Below, piece by piece: positions 25,225 through 32,312 of a stretch of 64,000 bases of DNA (positions within the stretch are counted from its first letter, which is position 1; each line of letters opens with the position of its first letter). The stretch covers positions 806,001 to 870,000 of the forward strand of contig NZ_CP011047.1 in assembly GCF_000982825.1 (NCBI RefSeq), written 5' to 3'. The notes under the pieces are model-generated. The model saw nothing but the letters and a program-made list of their open reading frames with translations. It ran no database searches and was not told the DNA's origin. The position numbers and the translations under genes were made by a program. This DNA is from Cronobacter sakazakii (GTDB lineage: Bacteria > Pseudomonadota > Gammaproteobacteria > Enterobacterales > Enterobacteriaceae).

Positions 25225-25239
25225 GTTGGAGTCATTACC

Positions 25240-25522
25240 GGGAATCCCTGTGGGCGGTTTTAACCCGATCAAGTATGGGGCGCTTCCCATTGAAACACTC
25301 ATTAATGACATATTCAGCATTTCGCCTGCTGAGAGCGAATATGGCCCCTGGCATAAAAAGGAGTTTATTCCTTTCGCTTACGATAATGGCGGCAATCCTT
25401 TTTTTCTTTCATTAAAAGCAAGCGATTACGGCCATATCTATCTCTACGCCCAAGATGGCGATGCCCTCTTTAAGGTTGCAGAGTCATTTAATGATTTTAT
25501 AAGAGCATTATACCGGTTTTAA
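25240..25522 (+). pseudogene. SMI1/KNR4 (SUKH) immunity-type protein, 5' end removed by IS1
   Basis: Downstream of IS1 an open frame encodes about 93 residues of host sequence. It contains EFIPFAYDNGGNPFFLSLKA, DYGHIYLYAQDGD and VAESFNDFIRALYRF. These are the C-terminal hallmarks of SMI1/KNR4 proteins, which in bacteria mostly neutralise polymorphic toxins. The N-terminal part of the domain is missing, and the frame begins inside the IS1 end (TTG at 25226). It is therefore a remnant, unlikely to be functional. It probably belonged to the same lost locus as the DUF1795 gene downstream. Family assignment is by motif pattern. Confidence 0.7.
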
Positions 25523-25966
25523 ATGTGCTTATTTTCAGGATAAAGGCGAGATAGCGTCCGGCGGTTTTTCCTTTTCCGTTGCCTCACAAGCTTTATCAGC
25601 CTGATTTTCCCTGACGCTTTTTATCAATTAATGCTTATCTGTTACCGCATCGGTTATATTGCCTGATCATATGCACAGTAAAATCATAAGAAAATAGAGA
25701 ATTATCGCTGCTATTGCATAACCACAGGGCATATAACTTATTGTCTGTATTGAATAAATTTCACATAAGGCGGGAAATTGTCCTCAGGGCTTTTAATTGC
25801 CCGACGAAACGCGTTATCCTCTGCCGGAAATGCGGTTTATCTTAACGCAAATACACCCAGCATAAATGTGCGATTTTTAATATGGCGGTCGCCCGTGCGG
25901 CGTCGTGTTTTCTTTTTTTAACAGGTAGCAGAGCGTGTTACGCCCAAAATAGATAAAGACTGAGTT
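25523..25966. other. Gene-free stretch between the SMI1 remnant and the DUF1795 gene
   Basis: About 440 bp, AT-rich, with no credible gene, repeat or terminator. In the frame of the next gene the codons 25922-25960 read QVAERVTPKIDKD and end at a TGA (25961-25963). They may be the decayed N-terminal part of that gene. A toxin gene would be expected somewhere in such a locus, but none is left. Confidence 0.5.
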
Positions 25967-26356
25967 ATGAATTTATTCCCCGTTAGTGACAGTAACGAAA
26001 GTGAATTAACCTTTGTCGTTTCCCGAGCCTCTGCCAATGCGGATGATAAGGTCCATGCCGTCGCCGCCCGCATCGTCAGAGAAATGGAAACCTCCCTGCC
26101 CGAATTCCGTCTGGAATCCACGGAGATGACCGTGATCGACGGCGAACCCGCGGTCGATATGTTTTATCAGTATATGGAAGACAATACGCCGGTGTTTCAG
26201 CGCCAGACGGTGATTCTGATAAACGATGCGCAGGAAGGTAAAAAGATGGTGAGCTATATCGGCACCTGCATCGGTGAATTTCTGGATTCACACCACTGGC
26301 AGTATCAGGAAATTATGCAGAGCATCAAGTTTCACCGTCAGCGGAAAAGCGCCTGA
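25967..26356 (+). CDS. DUF1795 / DcrB-like protein (Eag-type T6SS chaperone family), possibly N-truncated
   Basis: A 129-residue protein starting MNLFPVSDSNESELTFVVSR. The pattern TFVVSRASAN, then LPEFRL, DGEPAVDMFYQY, QRQTVILI and a final WQYQEIMQSIKFH fits DUF1795 (DcrB-like) proteins. Many of these are Eag chaperones that load Rhs/PAAR effectors of type VI secretion. Family members usually have about 20 more N-terminal residues with a D-x-T-x-N-x-F motif. Here DKD-stop-VMNLF lies across the start, so a nonsense change may have removed the first strand. No Rhs, PAAR or VgrG gene is present. It may be a relic. Confidence 0.6.
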   Translation: MNLFPVSDSNESELTFVVSRASANADDKVHAVAARIVREMETSLPEFRLESTEMTVIDGEPAVDMFYQYMEDNTPVFQRQTVILINDAQEGKKMVSYIGTCIGEFLDSHHWQYQEIMQSIKFHRQRKSA

Positions 26357-26389
26357 AGGCAATGGAGAGCGCAGGGAAGGGATGAAAGA

Positions 26390-26411
26390 GCGCCGCCCGA
26401 ATGAGCGGCGC
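26390..26411 (-). terminator. Terminator hairpin of tpiA
   Basis: GCGCCGC and GCGGCGC pair around CCGAATGA. On the minus strand the stem is followed by CTCTTTC. It lies between the tpiA stop and the DUF1795 stop (convergent genes) and may serve both. Confidence 0.7.
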
Positions 26412-26417
26412 AGAGCA

Positions 26418-27185
26418 TTACGCTTTTTTCGCTTCTTCAGCGGCTTTCACGATAACCGCGAACGCGTCCGCTTTCAGAGAGGCACCGCCCACCAGCGCGC
26501 CGTCGATGTCCGGCTGGGTGAACAGCTCTGCCGCGTTAGCCGCGTTCACAGAACCGCCGTACTGAATGATAACCTGCTCGGCGATTTTCGCGTCGGCTTT
26601 GGCGATGTGGTCACGGATGAATTTGTGAACCGCCTGTGCCTGCGCCGGAGTGGCGGATTTGCCGGTACCGATAGCCCATACCGGTTCGTAAGCAATCACA
26701 ACGCCTTCAAACGCCGCGGCGCCCTGGGTTTTCAGCACAGCGTCGATCTGACGTGCGCAGACTTCTTCCGTTTTGCCTGCTTCGTTTTCAGCTTCGGTTT
26801 CACCGATGCACAGTACCGGCACCAGACCCTGCGCTTTCAGCACGGCGAATTTTTTCGCGATCAGTTCGTCAGATTCCGCGTGGTAAGTACGACGCTCGGA
26901 GTGGCCGATAATGATGTATTTCGCGCCGATATCTTTAAGCATTTCAGCGGAAGTTTCACCGGTGAACGCGCCGGAGAGGTTAACGTCGACGTTCTGGGCA
27001 CCAAGAATGATGTGGCTGCCAGCAGCGGCCTGCTTTGCCAGATCCAGATACATCGCCGGCGGGGCGATCGCTACGTCGCAGCCAGATACGCCAGCCAGCT
27101 CTTTACGCAGGTTAGCTACCAGCTCGTTTACCATGTGGCGGCTGCCGTTCAGTTTCCAGTTACCCATCACTAAAGGATGTCGCAT
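26418..27185 (-). CDS. tpiA: Triosephosphate isomerase
   Basis: Interconverts dihydroxyacetone phosphate and glyceraldehyde 3-phosphate in glycolysis. The ATG at 27185 (MRHPLVMGNWKLNGSRHMVN) with GGAG seven bases upstream gives 255 residues, as in E. coli. An ATG two codons earlier is less well placed. Catalytic residues are visible: Lys in NWKLNGS, His in IIGHSERRTYH, Glu in VIAYEPVWAIGTGKSATPAQ, and the phosphate loop YGGSVNAANA. Relative to priA its direction is opposite to that in E. coli, supporting a rearrangement at the IS1. Confidence 0.98.
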   Translation of the reverse strand: MRHPLVMGNWKLNGSRHMVNELVANLRKELAGVSGCDVAIAPPAMYLDLAKQAAAGSHIILGAQNVDVNLSGAFTGETSAEMLKDIGAKYIIIGHSERRTYHAESDELIAKKFAVLKAQGLVPVLCIGETEAENEAGKTEEVCARQIDAVLKTQGAAAFEGVVIAYEPVWAIGTGKSATPAQAQAVHKFIRDHIAKADAKIAEQVIIQYGGSVNAANAAELFTQPDIDGALVGGASLKADAFAVIVKAAEEAKKA

Positions 27186-27291
27186 TTTCATTCTCCACGC
27201 GCTAAGCGAATTAAGGATTATTGCTGCCCGTCAGGCAGCGTGGTCTGTGAAACAGTATAGAGATTCGTACCCGGAAAGGCTTTGCTTTTTG

Positions 27292-27891
27292 TCATTTATT
27301 GCTCCCTTCCAGCGTTTGCGATAACGCAAGCTTAATCGGTTCAACCGCGAAGGTAAGGCCCTTTTCGCCGCTGTCTGCGACAATATAGCGAATCGCGCCT
27401 TCGGCCTGGCTGAAGTAGCGTTTGCCCTTGCCCTCGGTAAGCAAGCGCGTCAGCCGTTGCTGACTTTGCGCTTTGCTGATTTTCGGCGTAAAGCTTCGCA
27501 GCAGCGCGGCCATATACTCCAGCGCTTTGGCTTTCGCCGCTTTTTGCTCCGGCCCCTGAATAGGCAGCCAGGTCATCTGAATACTTTTGATTTTCAGCGT
27601 GCCGCGCTCCAGCGCCGTGGAGGCATAGAGATTTTCATTAATCTTGCTGGCTGCGCGCACCAGATTGATTTTGTCGCCTTTCACGTCGATGGCGCGAAAT
27701 TCATTGAGCGGGAGCGTGGGGTTGTCGGCGTTGAAGCGTTCGCGAAACTGGGAAATGGAGAGATCAAAGGTAGGCGAGCCGGGCAGCAGATAGGGCGCGG
27801 TCGGCGTCAGCGTATCCGGGGCGGTTTCGGCATCAGCGAAGCGCGCCGCCAGCGGCAGCGTCAGAAAAAGAAGATAAAACAGCGGCTTCAT
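27292..27891 (-). CDS. yiiQ: YiiQ family protein (DUF1454), periplasmic
   Basis: A 199-residue protein of unknown function. It has a signal peptide MKPLFYLLFLTLPLAARFAD ending near ADA, then PYLLPGSPTFDLSISQFRER and ASKINENLYASTALERGTLK, which are characteristic of YiiQ. The mature part is predicted soluble in the periplasm. It is upstream of tpiA on the same strand with a gap of about 106 bp, as in E. coli. No catalytic motif was recognised. Confidence 0.9.
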   Translation of the reverse strand: MKPLFYLLFLTLPLAARFADAETAPDTLTPTAPYLLPGSPTFDLSISQFRERFNADNPTLPLNEFRAIDVKGDKINLVRAASKINENLYASTALERGTLKIKSIQMTWLPIQGPEQKAAKAKALEYMAALLRSFTPKISKAQSQQRLTRLLTEGKGKRYFSQAEGAIRYIVADSGEKGLTFAVEPIKLALSQTLEGSNK

Positions 27892-28005
27892 GATTCACCT
27901 TTCCCGGTTGCGTATCACAGCGATTAAAACCAGATCGGGCTGGCTTGTCAAAACCCGTCCGCACCAGGGTAAACTGTGCGCCACACATACAGTAAGGTTT
28001 AGGCT

Positions 28006-28425
28006 ATGACCCTTCAGCAGTGGTTGTTCTCTTTTAAAGGCCGGATTGGCCGCCGTGATTTCTGGGTATGGATAGCGCTCTGGGTGGCGTCGATGATTAT
28101 CCTTTTTACCCTCACTGGCAATGATTTGCTCAATACGCAGACCGCCGCGTTTATGCTGGTTTGTCTGCTCTGGCCGACGGCGGCGGTGGTGGTGAAACGC
28201 CTGCACGACCGCGGCAAATCCGGCGCGTGGGCGCTGTTAATGATCCTCGCGTGGATGCTGCTCGCCGGTAACTGGGCGGTGCTGGGCGGCGTCTGGCAGT
28301 GGGCCGTGGGGCGCTTCATCCCGACGCTCATCATGGTGATGATGGTGCTGGACCTGGGCGCGTTTCTCGGCACCCAGGGCGAAAACAAATACGGCAAAGA
28401 CACGCTGGATGTGAAGTACCGCTGA
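28006..28425 (+). CDS. yiiR: DUF805 inner-membrane protein YiiR
   Basis: A 139-residue membrane protein starting MTLQQWLFSFKGRIGRRDFW, the DUF805 signature. About four transmembrane helices follow (WVWIALWVASMIILFTL, AFMLVCLLWPTAAVVV, WALLMILAWMLLAG, FIPTLIMVMMVLDLG), with the conserved VKRLHDRGKSGAW loop. Function is unknown. It ends TGA at 28423-28425, immediately adjacent to the stop of the convergent fpr with no intergenic base. Confidence 0.9.
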   Translation: MTLQQWLFSFKGRIGRRDFWVWIALWVASMIILFTLTGNDLLNTQTAAFMLVCLLWPTAAVVVKRLHDRGKSGAWALLMILAWMLLAGNWAVLGGVWQWAVGRFIPTLIMVMMVLDLGAFLGTQGENKYGKDTLDVKYR

Positions 28426-29172
28426 TTACCAGTAGTGCTCCGCCGTCATATGCCCCGGACGGCGGCGCAGGTGTTTCGCCATCTGGCGCGTATCTTTGAG
28501 CAACTGCTGCGTATCGCGCACCATCTGCGGGTTTCCGCACAGCATCACATGGCTGGTCGCGGTGTCCATCGGCAGCCCGACCGCCTCTTCCAGCGCGCCG
28601 CTCTCAATCAGCGCCGGCACACGCCCGGTCAGCGAGCCGGAGACCGTTTCCCGGCTTACCACCGTCTGCACCCGTAGCTTGCCGTCGTAGCGCTGTTGCA
28701 GCTCCAGCATCAGCGGTAAGTAGCTCAAATCCTGGGCGTAACGCACCGCATGCACTAGCACGATATTTTTAAAGCGCTCGAGATCTTTGCCTTCCTGTAA
28801 AATCGACAGATACGGGCCGATAGCCGTGCCGGTCGCCAGCATCCATAACGTCTCGCACTCGGGAATTTCTTCCAGCACGAAAAAGCCCGCCGCGTCGCTC
28901 ACCACCATCACTTCATCACCCGGCTGCATCGCGTGCAGCCGCGGGCTGAGTTTGCCCTCCGGCACCGTCACCAGATAAAACTCCAGATCCGGGTTGCCCG
29001 GCGCGTTGACGTAAGAATAGGCACGCTGCACGCGCTCGCCGTCAATCTCAAGGCCCAGCTTGGTGAATTGTCCGGCGGTGAAAGGCGCGACAGGGGCGTG
29101 AACCACGAGACTGAAGAGAGAATCGGTCCAGTGCTGAACCCGAACCACTTTACCTGTAACCCAATCCGCCAT
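28426..29172 (-). CDS. fpr: Ferredoxin/flavodoxin-NADP+ reductase
   Basis: A cytosolic FAD enzyme moving electrons from NADPH to flavodoxin or ferredoxin, helping cells under oxidative stress. The ATG at 29172 (MADWVTGKVVRVQHWTDSLF) has AGGAG upstream and gives 248 residues, the E. coli length. FAD binding is shown by RAYSYVNAPGNPDLEF, NADPH binding by MLATGTAIGPYLSILQEGKD and VMLCGNPQMVRDTQQ, and the chain ends in the aromatic EHYW. It lies 93 bp from glpX on the same strand. A SoxS site was not searched for. Confidence 0.96.
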   Translation of the reverse strand: MADWVTGKVVRVQHWTDSLFSLVVHAPVAPFTAGQFTKLGLEIDGERVQRAYSYVNAPGNPDLEFYLVTVPEGKLSPRLHAMQPGDEVMVVSDAAGFFVLEEIPECETLWMLATGTAIGPYLSILQEGKDLERFKNIVLVHAVRYAQDLSYLPLMLELQQRYDGKLRVQTVVSRETVSGSLTGRVPALIESGALEEAVGLPMDTATSHVMLCGNPQMVRDTQQLLKDTRQMAKHLRRRPGHMTAEHYW

Positions 29173-29223
29173 GTTTCGCTCCTGTGTTAACTGATGCTTT
29201 ATCTTCGCCAGCACCGCGCATCA

Positions 29224-29247
29224 TTTCCAGCCCGTGCGGGCCGGAAA
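29224..29247 (-). terminator. Hairpin downstream of glpX
   Basis: TTTCCAGCCCG and CGGGCCGGAAA pair with one mismatch around a two-base loop, 18 bp past the glpX stop. No T run follows on the minus strand, so termination may be weak or Rho-assisted. Confidence 0.5.
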
Positions 29248-29265
29248 GCTCGTTCCGACAAACGA

Positions 29266-30276
29266 TTAAAGAATGTGTGTCTGGATCTCCGGGTCTTTGC
29301 GGTCGAGATAGTGAATCGACTGAATGCGGCGAATGGTGCGCGATTTGCCGCGGATCAGCAGCGTCTCGGTGGTGGCGATATTGCCCTTGCGGGTGATGCC
29401 ATCCAGCAGATCGCCTTTGGTGATGCCGGTCGCTGAGAAAATCACGTTATCGTTGTGCGCCATTTCATCCAGTTTCAGCACATTGCCCGCCGTGATGCCC
29501 ATCGCCTGACAGCGCGCCAGCTCCTGCTCGCCGATGCGGCGGTTTTCCGGCGTGTCGCCTTTCACAACGTGGCGCGCCAGCAGGCGGCCCTGCATATCGC
29601 CATCCAGCGCGCGGATCACCGCCGCCGACACCACGCCTTCCGGCGCGCCGCCGATGCCATAAAGCACGTCCACTTCGCTGTCCGGTATACAGGTGAGAAT
29701 AGACGCCGCCACGTCGCCGTCGGGAATGGCGAAAACGCGCACGCCGAGCTGCTGCATCTGCGCGATAACCGCATCGTGGCGCGGCTTGGCGAGAATAGTG
29801 ACGGTGAGTTCACTAAGCGGTTTATCGAGCGCTGCGGCGATGTTCTTCAGGTTCTGCTCAAGCGGCAGGTTGAGATCGATAACGCCTTTCGCGCCAGGGC
29901 CGACAATCAGCTTTTCCATATACATATCGGGCGCGTTCAGGAAGCTGCCTTTATCGCCTACCGCCAGCACCGCCAGCGCGTTGGCTTGGCCCATCGCCGT
30001 CATGCGCGTGCCTTCGATAGGATCGACTGCGATATCAACCGCGTCGCCGTTGCCGGTGCCGACCTTCTCGCCGATGTAGAGCATCGGCGCTTCATCGATT
30101 TCGCCCTCGCCAATCACAATCTGCCCGTCGATATCGACTTTATTGAGCATAATGCGCATGGCGTTAACGGCCGCGCCGTCAGCGAGGTTTTTATCGCCGC
30201 GTCCCAGCCACTTGTACCCGGCCAGCGCCGCCGCTTCGGTGACGCGTGAAAATTCGATGGCAAGTTCTCGTTTCAT
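29266..30276 (-). CDS. glpX: Class II fructose-1,6-bisphosphatase
   Basis: A Mn-dependent phosphatase of gluconeogenesis. The ATG at 30276 (MKRELAIEFSRVTEAAALAG) gives 336 residues, matching E. coli. Metal and phosphate motifs are visible: GEGEIDEAPMLYIGEKVGTG, VDPIEGTRMTAMGQANALAV, and GIGGAPEGVVSAA. In E. coli glpX is the third gene of glpFKX. Here glpK and glpF are not upstream and mtlR ends only 112 bp away, so glpX needs its own promoter. A candidate -10 region (GCTACACT) lies in that gap. Confidence 0.97.
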   Translation of the reverse strand: MKRELAIEFSRVTEAAALAGYKWLGRGDKNLADGAAVNAMRIMLNKVDIDGQIVIGEGEIDEAPMLYIGEKVGTGNGDAVDIAVDPIEGTRMTAMGQANALAVLAVGDKGSFLNAPDMYMEKLIVGPGAKGVIDLNLPLEQNLKNIAAALDKPLSELTVTILAKPRHDAVIAQMQQLGVRVFAIPDGDVAASILTCIPDSEVDVLYGIGGAPEGVVSAAVIRALDGDMQGRLLARHVVKGDTPENRRIGEQELARCQAMGITAGNVLKLDEMAHNDNVIFSATGITKGDLLDGITRKGNIATTETLLIRGKSRTIRRIQSIHYLDRKDPEIQTHIL

Positions 30277-30388
30277 GACTCTTTTCCGCAAGATTAACTG
30301 CGTCGGAGTGTAGCACAGAGCGGGTAACGGCTGTTACGGAGGGCTGACCGGTGGGAGAGAGAACAGAAGCGCTACGCGGCCACCGAAG

Positions 30389-30937
30389 CTACTTCTGGAA
30401 GGCTTTTTTTAAGCTGATCCTTGAGAGCAATTCGGTCAGGGAAAGGACCATGGTGGAGCGCACCACCTGCTGGTAGCGCTGTTGTTGCATCTGGATAAGC
30501 TGCGGATCGCTGCTTTCAAGCGCGGGCGGCGCCGGGGGCAGCGCGACGACGCAGTGCAGTTCGCCGAAGGGGCCGAGAATTTCGTCGTCGGTAAAGGCGT
30601 AGTCATTGCCGTCGTGATTGAGTTCTTCACGCAGCGCCATCAGGAGTTCGCAGTCTTCATATTCGGCGCGGCTTATCACGCCGAGCCCGTAAATCAGCTT
30701 CAGGCGCACGGAGAGATCGCCCAGCGGGCCGCTGCCGTCGAGCAACGGCTCAACGGCATATTTGACCGCGTAGTCGTCTTTACGGAACACCTGCAACACC
30801 AGAATATTGACCGCCTCGGTGAGCAACTCTACGGCTGCGATCAAAAAACTTCTTACGGTTTTGCCAGCATTCAGACGCTCAAGCACACGGTTTTCAAAGG
30901 CCTGGGTTTCTTCCATCATTGCCTGCATATCTGACAC
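30389..30937 (-). CDS. mtlR: Mannitol operon repressor
   Basis: A regulator dampening mtlAD expression, probably through protein contacts since it has no classic helix-turn-helix. The chain starts at a GTG (30937) as MSDMQAMMEETQAFENRVLE and has 182 residues, about 13 fewer than E. coli MtlR. No in-frame start was found further upstream before a stop. Conserved blocks are KTVRSFLIAAVELLTEAVNI, FRKDDYAVKYAVEPLLDG and LSLTELLSRISLKKAF. It follows mtlD by 39 bp at the end of the operon, and translation may be coupled because no clear ribosome-binding site is seen. Confidence 0.93.
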   Translation of the reverse strand: MSDMQAMMEETQAFENRVLERLNAGKTVRSFLIAAVELLTEAVNILVLQVFRKDDYAVKYAVEPLLDGSGPLGDLSVRLKLIYGLGVISRAEYEDCELLMALREELNHDGNDYAFTDDEILGPFGELHCVVALPPAPPALESSDPQLIQMQQQRYQQVVRSTMVLSLTELLSRISLKKAFQK

Positions 30938-30976
30938 ATCATCAGCGGGCGCAGACTCAGCCGCGCCCGTTATTCA

Positions 30977-32125
30977 TTACGCTGTTGCGTTATACGCGTT
31001 TACTGCCGAAGCCACGACATCGCTGTTGGCGTCCAGACCGGAAATCTGCGCCAGCGCGGCCTGCGGGCCTTTATCGGCGATAAGCTGCGCCAGCTCCTGC
31101 GCCTGCGGATCGTCTTCGCTGCGGAAATGCATCGCGGCGGCGATGCCCAGCACCAGATTCTGATGCGGCAGGCCATATTCCAGCGTGCCCAGCAGCGGCT
31201 TAATCAGACGGTCGCCCGCGCTCAGTTTGCGCAGCGGCTGACGGCCAACGCGCTCCACGTCGTCTTTCAGGTACGGGTTTTCAAAACGGCTAAGGATTTT
31301 CTCGATATACGCGGCATGTTTCGCGTCATCAAAGCCGTAGCGTTTAATCAGCACCGCGCCGCTCTCTTCCATCGCGCCGCGTACCACCAGACGAATTTTC
31401 TCATCCAGAATCGCGTCGCGAATGGTCTGATGACCGGCCTGTTTTCCGAGGTAGGCGGTTATAGCATGCCCGGTGTTCAGGGTGAAGAGCTTGCGTTCAA
31501 CAAATGCCATCAGATTGTCGGTCAGCTCCATGCCTGCGATGGTCGGCAGCTCGCCTTTGAACTGAGTTTTATCGACAATCCACTCGCTGAAGGTTTCCAC
31601 GGTGACTTCCAGCGGATCGTGCGCGGCGGATGCCGACGGCGGCACGATACGGTCAACGGCCGAGTCAACAAAACCGATGTGGCTTTCCACCCAGGCTTTG
31701 TCACCCTCTTCGAGCGCGTTAAAGACGTGCGTTTTCAGCTGGCTGGTGCCGCGCACCATGTTTTCACAGGCGATGATATTGAGCGGGCGCTCGTTGCCCT
31801 GCGCTTTACGCAGCACCAGGCCTTTGGCAATCGCCGGAGCGATGCGCTCCAGTACCACCGGGCCAACAGCGGTCGTCACGAGATCGACCGTGGCGATAAG
31901 CGTCACGGCATCCTCGCTGGTGCTGTTGACCGCATCCACGCCGGAAACGGTATCAATCTGCTCCTGCTCGCCCACCACGCGCACCTGATAGCTGTGGCGC
32001 GCGTTTAACGCGTCCAGCACCGTCTGGTTCACGTCGGCGAACGTCAGGCCAATGCCTGCGTCAGCGAGCAGTTTGCCAATAAAGCCACGACCAATATTAC
32101 CTGCGCCAAAATGTAATGCTTTCAT
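30977..32125 (-). CDS. mtlD: Mannitol-1-phosphate 5-dehydrogenase
   Basis: Oxidises mannitol 1-phosphate to fructose 6-phosphate with NAD. The 382-residue chain begins MKALHFGAGNIGRGFIGKLL, which contains the NAD-binding motif. It has the catalytic region ERKLFTLNTGHAITAYLG and the long-chain mannitol dehydrogenase block VDRIVPP. It lies 187 bp downstream of mtlA; a strong palindrome in that gap could lower mtlD expression. The length equals E. coli MtlD. Confidence 0.97.
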   Translation of the reverse strand: MKALHFGAGNIGRGFIGKLLADAGIGLTFADVNQTVLDALNARHSYQVRVVGEQEQIDTVSGVDAVNSTSEDAVTLIATVDLVTTAVGPVVLERIAPAIAKGLVLRKAQGNERPLNIIACENMVRGTSQLKTHVFNALEEGDKAWVESHIGFVDSAVDRIVPPSASAAHDPLEVTVETFSEWIVDKTQFKGELPTIAGMELTDNLMAFVERKLFTLNTGHAITAYLGKQAGHQTIRDAILDEKIRLVVRGAMEESGAVLIKRYGFDDAKHAAYIEKILSRFENPYLKDDVERVGRQPLRKLSAGDRLIKPLLGTLEYGLPHQNLVLGIAAAMHFRSEDDPQAQELAQLIADKGPQAALAQISGLDANSDVVASAVNAYNATA

Positions 32126-32210
32126 GGGAATACCTTCTTACTTAAAGCGGAACTGTATCGCCCGAGAGGACGGGGGAAAGGGTGCTGCGTGCGACCTCCC
32201 TTTCCCTTGC

Positions 32211-32304
32211 CCTCTCCCTGAGCGGGAGAGTCAGGGTTGCCCTGGTGGAGCACAATTATCTCAATAGCTTCTCAATGAGAAAGAGAGGGACAGTGTCCCT
32301 CTCT
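32211..32304 (-). promoter_or_regulatory. Two hairpins in the mtlA-mtlD gap
   Basis: AGAGAGGGACA/TGTCCCTCTCT (32282-32304) is a near-perfect palindrome about 10 bp after the mtlA stop. CTCTCCC/GGGAGAG around TGAGC (32211-32229) lies further toward mtlD. The first lacks a T run and may act as a partial terminator or RNase barrier, giving more mtlA than mtlD product. Effects are inferred. Confidence 0.55.
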
Positions 32305-32312
32305 GCACGGTC

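Larger units (their letters stand above)
24472..25239 (+). mobile_element. Complete insertion sequence IS1 (768 bp)
   Basis: The element is exactly 768 bp, the canonical IS1 length. It is bounded by the inverted repeats GGTGATGCTGCCAACTTACT on the left and, on the other strand, GGTAATGACTCCAACTTATT on the right. It carries insA and insB with an intact A6C slippage site. The flanking nine bases differ (GATGAAGTG left, GGGAATCCC right), so there is no target duplication. That indicates recombination or an adjacent deletion after insertion. Confidence 0.98.
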
